NCBI GenBank assembly: GCA_027030245.1
Contig: JALVFE010000016.1
Span: 248,001-312,000 of the forward strand
Reading direction: 5' to 3'
Length of the DNA stretch: 64,000 nucleotides
Source: Melioribacteraceae bacterium
GTDB lineage: Bacteria > Bacteroidota > Ignavibacteria > Ignavibacteriales > Melioribacteraceae
In this document: positions 36,188-44,869 of the stretch, piece by piece
How the letters are laid out: each line of letters opens with the position of its first letter
Numbering within the stretch: position 1 is the stretch's first letter
Position numbers and translations under genes: made by a program
Notes under the pieces: model-generated
What the model saw: the letters and a program-made list of their open reading frames with translations, nothing else
Told to the model about the DNA's origin: nothing
Databases searched by the model: none

Positions 36188-37393
36188 ATGTTATCAGTAG
36201 AGAAAAAGAACATTGTTCTCAATGAAATTTTGAGAAATTTAGAATTACCCGAGATTGCTTACAAAAAAGCAAAAGAGCGTTATGAAGATCTTGGTGAAGA
36301 GTTAAGTAAACCCAAATCTAAAATACACAAATATAAACCTCATGTTTACTCACAAGGGTCTTTCAGATTAGGGACAGCAATAAAACCAATCAATGAGGAT
36401 GACGCATACGATTTAGATCTAGCATGTGAATTGGAAGAAGGAATAACAAAAAAGGATTCAACACAAAAGCATGTTAAAGAACTGGTTGGGGAAGAACTTG
36501 AAAAATACAGAATATCTAGAGGAATAAAAGAACAATTAGAAGCTAAGCATCGATGTTGGCGCTTGGAATATCAAGACGAATTAAATTTCCATATAGATAT
36601 AGTCCCTTGTATTCCGGAAGAAGAAGAAAAAAGAAATCTTATTAAAGAAGCAATGTTGCGTGAAGGAATAGATACTTTGTTATCTGAATCAGTAGCAAAT
36701 CTAACGGTTGCAATTACAGACGATAGACATAAAAAGTATGATAAAATTAGTGATGATTGGAAAATTAGCAATCCTCAAGGGTATGCTAAATGGTTTGAGT
36801 CGAGAATGAAGTTAGCACCACCGGAATTTCTTCAACAAAGGGCACTATTTTTAGAGAAAGCAAACATAGATGAATTGCCTGTTTTTGAATGGAAGACTCC
36901 TTTACAGCAAGCTATACAACTATTGAAAAGGCATAGAGATATAATGTTCAAAGACAATTCAGATAGTAAACCAATTTCAATAATAATTACAACATTAGCT
37001 GCAAAAGCTTATAATGGTGAAACAGAAATTTCCGAAACAGTCTTAAATATATTAAATAGAATGGGCAATTTTGTTAATGCAAATAAGCCCAAAGTCCCTA
37101 ATCCAGTAGATCCGAGTGAGGATTTTGCGGATAAATGGTATGATGAAAAATATCAAAAATATGAACTTGAAAAAAACTTTTATTTATGGTTAAACGGGGC
37201 AAAAGTTAATTTTGATTTATTATTCGCCACTGATGATCCTTCAATAATTTCAGAAAGAATTGAACAAAAATTCAAAATTTCTTTAGACAAAAAGATATTA
37301 AGTAATAAACTAGGAATTATTACACCTTCTTTGAATATAAAGCCTCAAAAAGAACATTTTGAAACATCTCAAAAACCTTGGCTTGATATTTAA
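36188..37393 (+). CDS. CBASS cyclic nucleotidyltransferase (CD-NTase, SMODS family)
   Basis: A 401-residue nucleotidyltransferase. The active-site pattern is clear: GSFRLGT (residues 57-63), then the metal-binding DxD at Asp75/Asp77 (AYDLDLA), and the third Asp at 137 in FHIDIVP. A helical C-terminal half follows, with ETPLQQAIQLLKRHRD-like helix near 240. It should make a cyclic di- or trinucleotide on phage infection; the product cannot be read from sequence. The C-terminus (QKPWLDI) does not end in Gly or Ala, as would be simplest for E2-type conjugation. It starts 11 bases after capV with AAAGGAG upstream. Confidence 0.9.
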   Translation: MLSVEKKNIVLNEILRNLELPEIAYKKAKERYEDLGEELSKPKSKIHKYKPHVYSQGSFRLGTAIKPINEDDAYDLDLACELEEGITKKDSTQKHVKELVGEELEKYRISRGIKEQLEAKHRCWRLEYQDELNFHIDIVPCIPEEEEKRNLIKEAMLREGIDTLLSESVANLTVAITDDRHKKYDKISDDWKISNPQGYAKWFESRMKLAPPEFLQQRALFLEKANIDELPVFEWKTPLQQAIQLLKRHRDIMFKDNSDSKPISIIITTLAAKAYNGETEISETVLNILNRMGNFVNANKPKVPNPVDPSEDFADKWYDEKYQKYELEKNFYLWLNGAKVNFDLLFATDDPSIISERIEQKFKISLDKKILSNKLGIITPSLNIKPQKEHFETSQKPWLDI

Positions 37394-37396
37394 ATT

Positions 37397-38071
37397 ATGC
37401 AATTAAGTAATAGAGAAATACAAGAATTTTTATTCAGATATCCAAAAATGAATTTGTTACCTATAACAAATGGAAAAGTAGTATTTGAAGGTATATTTGA
37501 ATGCATTGCTCAATATAAAGATTTAGAAGAACTTATAATTTCTTATGAATTGAGAATTGAAATTCCTAAAGAATTTCCAAAAATACTACCAAAATATTTT
37601 CTCAAAGATAGCAAAGTCAAACAAGATATTGATTTACATTTAATCGGAGATAATAAAGAAATTTGTTTAGGTATAGAACTAAGTCTGATGATTGAATTAA
37701 ATAAATCCAAATCCTTTTTAGTATATACAAAAAATGTTTTGATTCCTTATCTATATGGTTTGACCTATAAATTAAAACATGGTGAATTTCCATTTCCGGA
37801 AGTTGATCATGGCATTAAAGGTAAAATAAATGAATATAAAATTATCTTAAAACTTGATAGTAATTATAAAGTTTATAATGCATTAAGGTTACTGAGTATG
37901 AAACCGGATTTTGCAAATTTTGAAAAATGTCCTTGTGGTTGTTCAAACCCATATCTTGCTTGTACATACAGAAAAACACTTGAGAAATATAGATATGTTG
38001 CAACACCCTCTTGGTTTAGTGAAGAAGCGATTAAAATTTTTATAGAAATAATGAAAAATAAAGTAATATGA
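37397..38071 (+). CDS. Stand-alone E2-like CBASS protein
   Basis: The 224-residue protein fits a bacterial ubiquitin-conjugating (E2-like) fold: beta strands around YELRIEIPKEFPKILPKYF (residues 50-68), a conserved His81, and the probable catalytic Cys90 in EICLG. Residues 178-189 hold four cysteines (CPCGC...C) that could bind zinc. There is no E1 domain and no JAB peptidase next to it, so the set CapV / CD-NTase / E2 fits the short type II CBASS in which a single E2 acts on the CD-NTase. It follows the CD-NTase by three bases and overlaps hsdR by ATGA. Function by context and fold; sequence identity is not testable here. Confidence 0.78.
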   Translation: MQLSNREIQEFLFRYPKMNLLPITNGKVVFEGIFECIAQYKDLEELIISYELRIEIPKEFPKILPKYFLKDSKVKQDIDLHLIGDNKEICLGIELSLMIELNKSKSFLVYTKNVLIPYLYGLTYKLKHGEFPFPEVDHGIKGKINEYKIILKLDSNYKVYNALRLLSMKPDFANFEKCPCGCSNPYLACTYRKTLEKYRYVATPSWFSEEAIKIFIEIMKNKVI

Positions 38072-41000
38072 ATTTATCTAATTCTTTCCAATTCAACGAA
38101 AAATATCTCTCTCAGATTCCGGCTTTGCAACTGCTTATCAATCTGGGTTATAGCTATCTAACTCCCACCGAAGCCCTGAAAGAAAGAGGCGGGAAATTAA
38201 GCAATGTTCTCTTGGAAAATATTTTAAGGGAACAGTTAAAAAAACTGAATAGAATTTATTTCAGAGGTAAGGAATATCTTTTCAGCGAAGAGAATATTCA
38301 ATCGGCAATACAGAAACTAAAAAATGTAAGATACGACGGTCTGCAAAAAACCAACGAAGCCGTTTATGATTTGCTTACTTTGGGAACTTCGCTCGAGCAA
38401 AACGTTGACGGCTATTCAAAAAGTTTCGATATTAAATTTATCGATTGGAATAATTGGGATAGAAATGTTTTTCACGTAACAGCGGAATTCGGCGTTGAAC
38501 GAACCGGAAGCGGAGAAACATCGCGCCCCGATATTGTTTTATTCGTAAACGGAATTCCCTTTGGCGTAATCGAATGCAAATCTCCGAAAAATGAAATCAG
38601 CGAAGCGATTCATCAATTCATCAGAAATCAAAACTTCAAATACATTCCCAAGTTGTTTATCTATTCCCAATTATTGGTTGCCGTTAATAAAAACGAAGCG
38701 AAATACGCAACCGCCGGAACAATCGAGAAATTTTGGAGCATTTGGAAAGAACTCGAATTTTCCGAAAAAGAAATATCGGAAACGGTAAATAAAAAATTAA
38801 CTGAAGAACAAAAGAATAAACTTTTCTCCCATGATTTTAAATATGCCCAATCGTATTTTGATAAACTTGAAGAGCAAGGAGACAGAATAATTACCGGACA
38901 AGACAAAGTTTTATATAGCTTATGCAAACCGGAACGGCTACTTGAACTGGCATATAAGTTCATTGTGTTTGAATCGGGCATAAAAAAGATTGCACGCTAC
39001 CAGCAATATTTTGTTGTTAAGGAAACAATGAAACGGATTAAACAAGTTGACGCTAACGGCGTAAGAAAAGGGGGAATTGTTTTTCATACTCAAGGTTCCG
39101 GTAAATCTTTAACAATGGTTATGCTTACAAGAAACCTCGCGCTCGATAAAAGTTTAAGAAATCCGAGAATTGTTTTGGTTACCGACAGAACCGATTTGGA
39201 TAAACAACTCGGAAATACATTTACCGATTGCGGTTTCGCTCCGAAAAGAGCAAAATCGGGAAGAGATTTACTTGAATTGGTTTCCGTAAAAAAAGCAACA
39301 ATTATAACAACACTCATACACAAATTCGATAAAGCTCTTAACGTTCGGAAATTTAAAGAAGATTCTTCCGACGTTTTTATGTTAGTGGACGAGAGTCACC
39401 GGACAAATTACAAATCGCTTGCTGCAAGAATGCGCCAAATGTTTCCAAAAGCTTGTTATATCGGTTTCACCGGCACTCCGCTAATGAAAAAGGAGAAGAA
39501 CAGCTTTGCAAAATTCGGCGGATTAATAGAACCCCATTATTCGATAAGAGAAGCCGTTGAAGATAAGGCGGTTGTTCCGTTACTTTACGAAGGACGCGAT
39601 GTAACGATAACACAAAACAAAAACGCAATCGATTTATGGTTTGAAAGGCACACTAAAAATTTAAGCGAAAAACAAAAAGCCGATTTGAAAAGAAAATACG
39701 CGCGGGCGGAAATGCTGAACAAAGCCGATCGCGTAATTTACATGAGAGCTTTCGATATAAGCGAACATTACAGAATTAATTGGAAAGGTACGGGGTTTAA
39801 AGCTCAGTTAGTTGCCCCAAGTAAACCGGCTGCTATTAAATATCATCAATATCTTAACGAGTTTGGTTACGTTTCTTCGGAGGTTATCATTTCTCCTCCG
39901 GATATGCGGGAAGGTTATGAAGAAGTTGAAGACGAAGCAACCGACGACGTTATAAGATTTTGGCAAAAAATGATGAGAAGATACGGGAGCGAAGAAGAAT
40001 ATAATAAAAATATAATCAACCAATTTAAATTCGGTGAAGACCCCGAAATACTAATTGTCGTTAGTAAACTATTAACCGGTTTCGATGCGCCGCGAAACAC
40101 GGTTTTATATTTAACCGCAACTTTGAGAGAACACAATTTACTTCAGGCAATTGCACGAGTTAACCGGTTACACGAAAACAAAGACTACGGTTACATAATT
40201 GATTATGCAAATATTTTGGGCGAGTTGGATAAAGCTCTTACTATGTACGATGCATTTAAAGAATACGACGAAGAAGATTTGATAGGAACGGTTACATCCA
40301 TCAAACAGGAAATCGAGAAACTGCCGCAAAAACATTCCGAATTATGGGATATTTTCAAACCGGTGAAAAATACTTACGACGAAGAAGAATACGAAAGATT
40401 ATTAGCAGACGAAGAATTACGAAATGAATTTTATGAAAAACTAACCGAGTATGGTAAAACGTTAAGTATTGCATTATCATCTTACGAATTTCTTATAAAT
40501 ACGGATGATAAAAAATTAATTGCTTATAAAAATGACTTGAAAAAGTTTTACAATTTAAGAAATTCGGTTAAGTATAGATATGCGGAAACGATACGATATA
40601 AAGAATACGAACCTAAAATTAAAAAATTGTTGGATACGCATATTAACGCGAATGATGTAATAAAACTAAACGAACCTGTAAATATTTTCAATGAAAAATT
40701 ATTTCAAGGTGTAAAAGAAGAACAAGGAATATACAAAACCGGATCGACTGCTTCACAAGCGGATTCGATTGCTTATGCTACAAAAAAAGTAATTTCCGAA
40801 AAAATGGAAGAAGACCCCGCGTTTTATCAAAAATTTTCAGCGCTCATTCAGCAGGCAATAGACGATTGGAAAGCCAAACGTATTTCGGATATTGAATATT
40901 TGAAGAAAATCCTGGATTTAAGAAAAAAAGTTGTAACCAAACAACACGAGGATATACCGTCAAAGCTTAAAAATAACGACGAAGCAATTGCATTTTACGG

Positions 41001-41277
41001 AGTAATTAAACCCGTTTTGGATATGGACGGTTTAACAAATGAAATACAGGAAAACGCTGCCGCAGAAATAGCGTTAAAGATTAAAGAAATTCTGAACAAT
41101 CATTTTAAAGTTAATTTTTGGCAAGACGAAGACGCACAAAACGCAGCTAAAAACAATATAGACGATTATCTTTTCGATGTGATTAAAGGCGAAAAAAAAA
41201 TTAATCTGAGTACGAAACAAATGGACGAAATAATAGAAAAAACTTTTTCTATTGCAAAATTCAGAAGTTTACAATGA
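38068..41277 (+). CDS. hsdR: Type I restriction endonuclease subunit HsdR
   Basis: A 1069-residue motor-nuclease. The N-terminal PD-(D/E)xK nuclease is seen in RPDIVLFVNGIPFGVIECKSP (about residues 150-172). The SF2 translocase has Walker A FHTQGSGKS (about 341-349), DEAD-type VDESHR (about 440), GFTGTPL, and motif VI QAIARVNR (about 690). A helical C-terminal domain follows and binds HsdM/HsdS. It pumps unmodified DNA and cuts far from the site. The ATG overlaps the E2 stop (ATGA), so restriction is now coupled to CBASS gene expression. Confidence 0.96.
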   Translation: MNLSNSFQFNEKYLSQIPALQLLINLGYSYLTPTEALKERGGKLSNVLLENILREQLKKLNRIYFRGKEYLFSEENIQSAIQKLKNVRYDGLQKTNEAVYDLLTLGTSLEQNVDGYSKSFDIKFIDWNNWDRNVFHVTAEFGVERTGSGETSRPDIVLFVNGIPFGVIECKSPKNEISEAIHQFIRNQNFKYIPKLFIYSQLLVAVNKNEAKYATAGTIEKFWSIWKELEFSEKEISETVNKKLTEEQKNKLFSHDFKYAQSYFDKLEEQGDRIITGQDKVLYSLCKPERLLELAYKFIVFESGIKKIARYQQYFVVKETMKRIKQVDANGVRKGGIVFHTQGSGKSLTMVMLTRNLALDKSLRNPRIVLVTDRTDLDKQLGNTFTDCGFAPKRAKSGRDLLELVSVKKATIITTLIHKFDKALNVRKFKEDSSDVFMLVDESHRTNYKSLAARMRQMFPKACYIGFTGTPLMKKEKNSFAKFGGLIEPHYSIREAVEDKAVVPLLYEGRDVTITQNKNAIDLWFERHTKNLSEKQKADLKRKYARAEMLNKADRVIYMRAFDISEHYRINWKGTGFKAQLVAPSKPAAIKYHQYLNEFGYVSSEVIISPPDMREGYEEVEDEATDDVIRFWQKMMRRYGSEEEYNKNIINQFKFGEDPEILIVVSKLLTGFDAPRNTVLYLTATLREHNLLQAIARVNRLHENKDYGYIIDYANILGELDKALTMYDAFKEYDEEDLIGTVTSIKQEIEKLPQKHSELWDIFKPVKNTYDEEEYERLLADEELRNEFYEKLTEYGKTLSIALSSYEFLINTDDKKLIAYKNDLKKFYNLRNSVKYRYAETIRYKEYEPKIKKLLDTHINANDVIKLNEPVNIFNEKLFQGVKEEQGIYKTGSTASQADSIAYATKKVISEKMEEDPAFYQKFSALIQQAIDDWKAKRISDIEYLKKILDLRKKVVTKQHEDIPSKLKNNDEAIAFYGVIKPVLDMDGLTNEIQENAAAEIALKIKEILNNHFKVNFWQDEDAQNAAKNNIDDYLFDVIKGEKKINLSTKQMDEIIEKTFSIAKFRSLQ

Positions 41278-41987
41278 AGAAAGAATACCGTAAAATAAAG
41301 TACGGAAAAAAAGTAATAAATTATTCCGTTGTTTATAGCAAAAGAAAAACACTTCAAATTGCTGTTCATCCCGATTATTCGGTAGTAATTACAGCGCCCC
41401 AAAATACGGAAGATTACTTAATCAAAACTAAAATACAAAAAAGAGCTAAATGGATAAATAAACAACTAAACTATTTCAAACAATTTGAGCCCCGTACGAC
41501 GCGCAAATATTTTCTTAACGGCGAAACTCATTTATATCTCGGTAAACGTTATCGGTTGAAAATCATTTCCGGTCTAAATGAAGGGGTAATATTGAAAAAC
41601 GGATATTTTATAGTAGTTCAACGTGATAAAGAAAATCAAAAGAGAACATCCGAATTGCTAAATAATTGGTATTTACGAAAAGCCGGAGAAAAATTTACCG
41701 AATACTTCGATATATGTTGGGAAAACTTTTCAGATATTACCGCAATAAAACCGTTATTAAGAATCCGAAAAATGAAAACAAGATGGGGTAGTCTTTCTAA
41801 GAAAGGAACTTTAACATTAAATCCTGAACTTATTAAAGCGCCAAAAGAATGTATAGAATACGTAATAACGCATGAGCTTTGTCATACCGTTTACCACAAT
41901 CATAGTTCACAATTTTATTCATTACTCGAGAGAATCATTCCGGATTGGAAAAGAATTAAGCACAAACTTGAAATAAACTTAAGTTGA
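41274..41987 (+). CDS. YgjP/SprT-like zinc metallopeptidase of RM operons
   Basis: The 237-residue protein belongs to the DUF45/YgjP-like group: MKTRWGSLSKKGTLTLNPELIKAPKECIEYVI then the zinc motif HELCHTVYHNHSSQFY (HExxH-like with a third His six residues on) and the C-terminal PDWKRIKHKLE. Such proteins are frequent last genes of type I RM operons; a protease role is inferred and the substrate is unknown. It overlaps hsdR by ATGA and ends the island. Confidence 0.87.
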   Translation: MKKEYRKIKYGKKVINYSVVYSKRKTLQIAVHPDYSVVITAPQNTEDYLIKTKIQKRAKWINKQLNYFKQFEPRTTRKYFLNGETHLYLGKRYRLKIISGLNEGVILKNGYFIVVQRDKENQKRTSELLNNWYLRKAGEKFTEYFDICWENFSDITAIKPLLRIRKMKTRWGSLSKKGTLTLNPELIKAPKECIEYVITHELCHTVYHNHSSQFYSLLERIIPDWKRIKHKLEINLS

Positions 41988-42060
41988 TTTTTATTTGATA
42001 TAATTTATTTGAGAAGTAATAATGGTATAAAATGTATTAGATGGGTCCCCTATTTAATTT

Positions 42061-42252
42061 TTATGAGAAGTAATAAATAGCATACATTAATAATGCAAAA
42101 TGTAAAAACGCTAAAATACCTCCGGCTAATTTTTTCTTAAACATTCTTCTTTTATATAATCTTTCTTCTTCCAATGCTTTCTCGCTATAATAATCCCCTT
42201 TACTGGGATTCCAACTAGGATGAGTAAGCGGTTGGTCGATATAGTTTTCCAT
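42061..42252 (-). CDS. Small hypothetical membrane protein
   Basis: A 63-residue protein: a polar N-terminal half (MENYIDQPLTHPSWNP, then a charged EKALEEERLYKRRMFKKK) and one transmembrane helix at the C-terminus (LAGGILAFLHFALLMYAIYYF). AAAGGGG lies before the ATG. The basic residues before the helix predict that the N-terminus stays in the cytoplasm. Family not recognised. It is divergent from marR. The final bases of the gene are partly repeated about 55 bases downstream. Confidence 0.55.
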   Translation of the reverse strand: MENYIDQPLTHPSWNPSKGDYYSEKALEEERLYKRRMFKKKLAGGILAFLHFALLMYAIYYFS

Positions 42253-42447
42253 ATTTATACCCCTTTGTTTTTCCTGACAACTAATTTATCTGTTGCGAAA
42301 AATAGTGAATGGCATATTTCAATCAGTGACTTTAATCACATTGTAGGGAAATTTTTTGGAGATTTAAATTGTTGGATATTTCAGTCCGATTATTTATTTT
42401 ACAATCGTAAATAATAAACAATATTGAAAAATCTATTTTTTAAGGTC

Positions 42448-42478
42448 TTGAACTAATCTTTTTTTTACTTTATTTTAG
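42448..42478 (+). promoter_or_regulatory. Predicted promoter of marR
   Basis: TTG (42448-42450), 20 bases, TATTTTAG (42471-42478): one mismatch to TAnnTTTG with the same spacing as the other promoters. The marR ATG lies 26 bases downstream. Confidence 0.5.
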
Positions 42479-42503
42479 TAAATAAAATATTACGGAACAT
42501 GCT

Positions 42504-42962
42504 ATGAAAAAAAATATGACTTCTCGCGAAATTGCCCGCGAAATGGCGGTATTAACTTGTGAATTGGCTAAAGCTTGCAATCAGAAAGAAAAAGCTTTTG
42601 CGGCTAAATTTAATTTGACTCCGGCTGAATTCAGATGTTTGAGATTATTTTCAAACCACGATTCGCTTTCAATTAAATTTATTACGCGTGCCATGAATAT
42701 AACACCAGGCAGAACAACTCACATTTTAACTTCTTTGGAAGATAAAAAATTGGTTAAACGTAAAGCCGACCCCAAAGATAAACGGAACATGATTGTTTAC
42801 TTAACCAATAAAAGCAAACCGTTTATTAAAAATCTCACCGAAAATCATATCAAAATACATGAAGAGATTTTGGGTCATATTAAAAAAAGCAACCAACCGA
42901 TGATTGTTAATGTTATGCGCGATGTGATAGATGCGCTTTACAAATGGACAGATAAAAAATAA
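42504..42962 (+). CDS. MarR-family transcriptional regulator
   Basis: The 152-residue protein has the MarR winged helix: KFNLTPAEFRCLRLFSNHDSLSIKFITRAMNITPGRTTHILTSLEDKKLVKRKADPKDKRNMIVYLT. Dimerising helices lie at both ends. Cysteines at residues 18, 24 and 49 (ELAKAC, FRC) could sense oxidants or thiophilic agents, but nothing proves it. Target genes are unknown; the divergent small membrane gene or the ArsS pair are candidates. The 259 bases between its end and arsS hold no gene I can see. Confidence 0.88.
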   Translation: MKKNMTSREIAREMAVLTCELAKACNQKEKAFAAKFNLTPAEFRCLRLFSNHDSLSIKFITRAMNITPGRTTHILTSLEDKKLVKRKADPKDKRNMIVYLTNKSKPFIKNLTENHIKIHEEILGHIKKSNQPMIVNVMRDVIDALYKWTDKK

Positions 42963-43221
42963 CCGGTTGCTTCGTTAATCAGTAAAACTGTTTGTTTTTA
43001 AAAATTCATTCTTTAGTAAATTATATTTTGGGTTGAGCGATTCGGTTATGAAAAGGATTATTACCGGAATGTGCTCAATCCAAATTAAGAATTCCCATCT
43101 ATACTTAAGTTGAAATAAAGGGAGTAAAACCGGATAAATCAGAAACAAAAGACGGAGTGAAAAAACAAGAAAGATTCCCGTCCAACTGCAATATCAACGG
43201 AATCCGGTTGGGCAAAAAAAA

Positions 43222-44268
43222 CTAAGTTAGTTCACCACCGCAGCTCGATCCGGCACCCGCTGTACATCCGAAACAGTGCTGACCCGTAATAATTTCCCTT
43301 CCTTCCAAAATCTGCTGGTTGAAATCTTTTATATGGCGCGAGTTTTCTGTTTTTACTTTTAACTCCAACATCTGATTAAAATCGCAATCATAAAGATAGC
43401 CGTTCCAACCGACCGACAAAGTATATTTACACATTACGTTTTTAGCCGCTTCGGGATTAAAAGCATTTACCAATTTTTCCATGTACTCTTCGTAATTGCC
43501 GGATGCGATTAGGTATTCCAAATATCTGCTGATTGGCATATTGGTAATTGTGTAAAGATTATTGAAAACAATTCCGAAGTTCTTTGCCAATTCCCTTTTA
43601 TAATCTTTTTCCAAACATTCCTGACCGGGAGGCAAAAAAGCGCCGACGGGATTGTAAACCAAATTGAAAATCAAACCGGAATCTTCTTTTCCGTAACCAA
43701 GACCGTTGAGTATTTTCATTGCTTTAATCGATTTTTCAAATACGCCGCTTCCCCTTTGCCTGTCGGTAAACGAAGCTTTGTAATACGGAAGCGACGAAAC
43801 TATTTCAACTTGGTTCTCTGCGAGGAATTCGGGATAATCTTCAAACCCGTTTGTTACAAGGATTGTTAAATTGGAGCGAACGATTATATGCTTATCCAAT
43901 TTTTTAATTTCCGTAACGAACCATTTGAAGTCGGGATTCATCTCCGGCGCCCCGCCGGTAAGATCAACGGTTTCAATATCCGAGTTTTTCAATGCGGTCA
44001 AACATTGCTCCATCGTTTCTCGGGACATTATCTCTTTTCTGTCCGGACCCGCATCAACGTGGCAATGTTTGCAAACCTGGTTACACATTTTCCCCAGATT
44101 GATCTGTAAAATTTCTATTTTCCCCGCCCGTAGTTTATCTTCCCCGGTATCTTTGTATTTAGAATCAAACGCGGGGAAACCGTTTTTGCGGTTAATAATT
44201 TCCAATTGAACTTCCGGGGCGGCCAATTCATTCCCGAAAGCTTTCATGCTTTTATGTCTTGCTTCCAA
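43222..44268 (-). CDS. arsS: ArsS-like radical SAM / Cys-rich protein
   Basis: This 348-residue protein has the radical SAM motif CNQVCKHC (Cys62, Cys66, Cys69), DLTGGAPEMNP near residue 98, SSLPYYKASFTDRQRG near 154, and a Cys-rich end (CFGCTAGAGSSCGG). This matches ArsS, which helps build arsenosugars, and related radical SAM/Cys-rich proteins. No arsM methyltransferase lies nearby, so an arsenic role is not certain. The TTG start (44266-44268) is favoured by AGGAG at proper spacing; the ATG seven codons later has no ribosome site. It follows the AhpD-like gene by 12 bases. Confidence 0.84.
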   Translation of the reverse strand: MEARHKSMKAFGNELAAPEVQLEIINRKNGFPAFDSKYKDTGEDKLRAGKIEILQINLGKMCNQVCKHCHVDAGPDRKEIMSRETMEQCLTALKNSDIETVDLTGGAPEMNPDFKWFVTEIKKLDKHIIVRSNLTILVTNGFEDYPEFLAENQVEIVSSLPYYKASFTDRQRGSGVFEKSIKAMKILNGLGYGKEDSGLIFNLVYNPVGAFLPPGQECLEKDYKRELAKNFGIVFNNLYTITNMPISRYLEYLIASGNYEEYMEKLVNAFNPEAAKNVMCKYTLSVGWNGYLYDCDFNQMLELKVKTENSRHIKDFNQQILEGREIITGQHCFGCTAGAGSSCGGELT

Positions 44269-44280
44269 TTTTTCTCCTGA

Positions 44281-44613
44281 CTACATTGTTAATTTTTTAT
44301 TTACGTTTTTCATTTGAACTCCGTGGACCAAAGATGCGCCTCCGCGTATTGCGCTTGCAACATGTACCGCTTCTGTCATTTGTTCCAGATCGGCGCCTTT
44401 CTCCAAACACGCTTGTGTGTATGCATCAATGCAATACGGACATTGAACGGCATGCGCCACCGCCAATGCGATCAGAGCTTTTTCTCTTTCGGAAAGAGCG
44501 CCTTCTTTGAAAACCTCGGAATACCAATCGTTAAATTTTTTCCAGAGTTCCGGTGCGCCTTCTCCTATTTCGGAAAATTTTTTCAAATCTTTCGGGTCGT
44601 AATAAGTTTCCAT
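44281..44613 (-). CDS. AhpD-like carboxymuconolactone decarboxylase-family protein
   Basis: A 110-residue helical protein with the redox motif CPYC at residues 58-61, in the AhpD/CMD context EREKALIALAVAHAVQCPYCIDAYTQACLEKG. Such proteins commonly pair with ArsS-type radical SAM genes, as here (12-base gap). Relatives paired with these radical SAM proteins sometimes use selenocysteine in this motif, as I recall; here both positions are cysteine codons. It may handle peroxide or thiol redox for the partner enzyme. Confidence 0.85.
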   Translation of the reverse strand: METYYDPKDLKKFSEIGEGAPELWKKFNDWYSEVFKEGALSEREKALIALAVAHAVQCPYCIDAYTQACLEKGADLEQMTEAVHVASAIRGGASLVHGVQMKNVNKKLTM

Positions 44614-44814
44614 TATTTATCCTTTATGAATTTATTAATTTCGGTTTAAGGAATTTAAAAATTCGCGGTTAATAAAAATAATTTCTTTAAATTTTCGTTG
44701 ACTTATAATCTTTTAAGAAAATCCGACATATAAGATAACATTTCGGGAATTAAAGATTAAGTAAGAAATTAATAAAAAAATGTAACCCCGGCGACTTTTC
44801 TAAACAAATATTTA

Positions 44815-44842
44815 AAAATAAAAAACCGGACAAAAGTCCGGC
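44815..44842 (-). terminator. Terminator of the sulfur-carrier / porin operon
   Basis: The minus strand reads GCCGGAC-TTTT-GTCCGG followed by TTTTTTATTTTT, an intrinsic terminator 28 bases after the FadL-like stop. Confidence 0.85.
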
Positions 44843-44869
44843 TTGGGGAAAGTTATGAAAAAAGGATGT

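Noticed and set aside
36188-38071. Type III CBASS (HORMA/TRIP13)
   Set aside because: No HORMA-like or AAA+ gene is present; the third gene has an E2-like Cys motif instead.
42009-42076. Direct repeat TGAGAAGTAATA at 42009 and 42064 as a target-site duplication of the defence island
   Set aside because: Both copies are on the same side of the island and one is the end of a small gene; no matching copy was seen near 29.5 kb.
42963-43221. Riboswitch or small RNA in the gap between marR and arsS
   Set aside because: Weak inverted repeats (GGGTTGAGC...GCTCAATCC; CCAAC...GTTGG) are present, but no known structure or terminator tail is seen.
44281-44613. Selenocysteine in the AhpD-like protein
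   Set aside because: Both CPYC positions are cysteine codons and there is no in-frame TGA.
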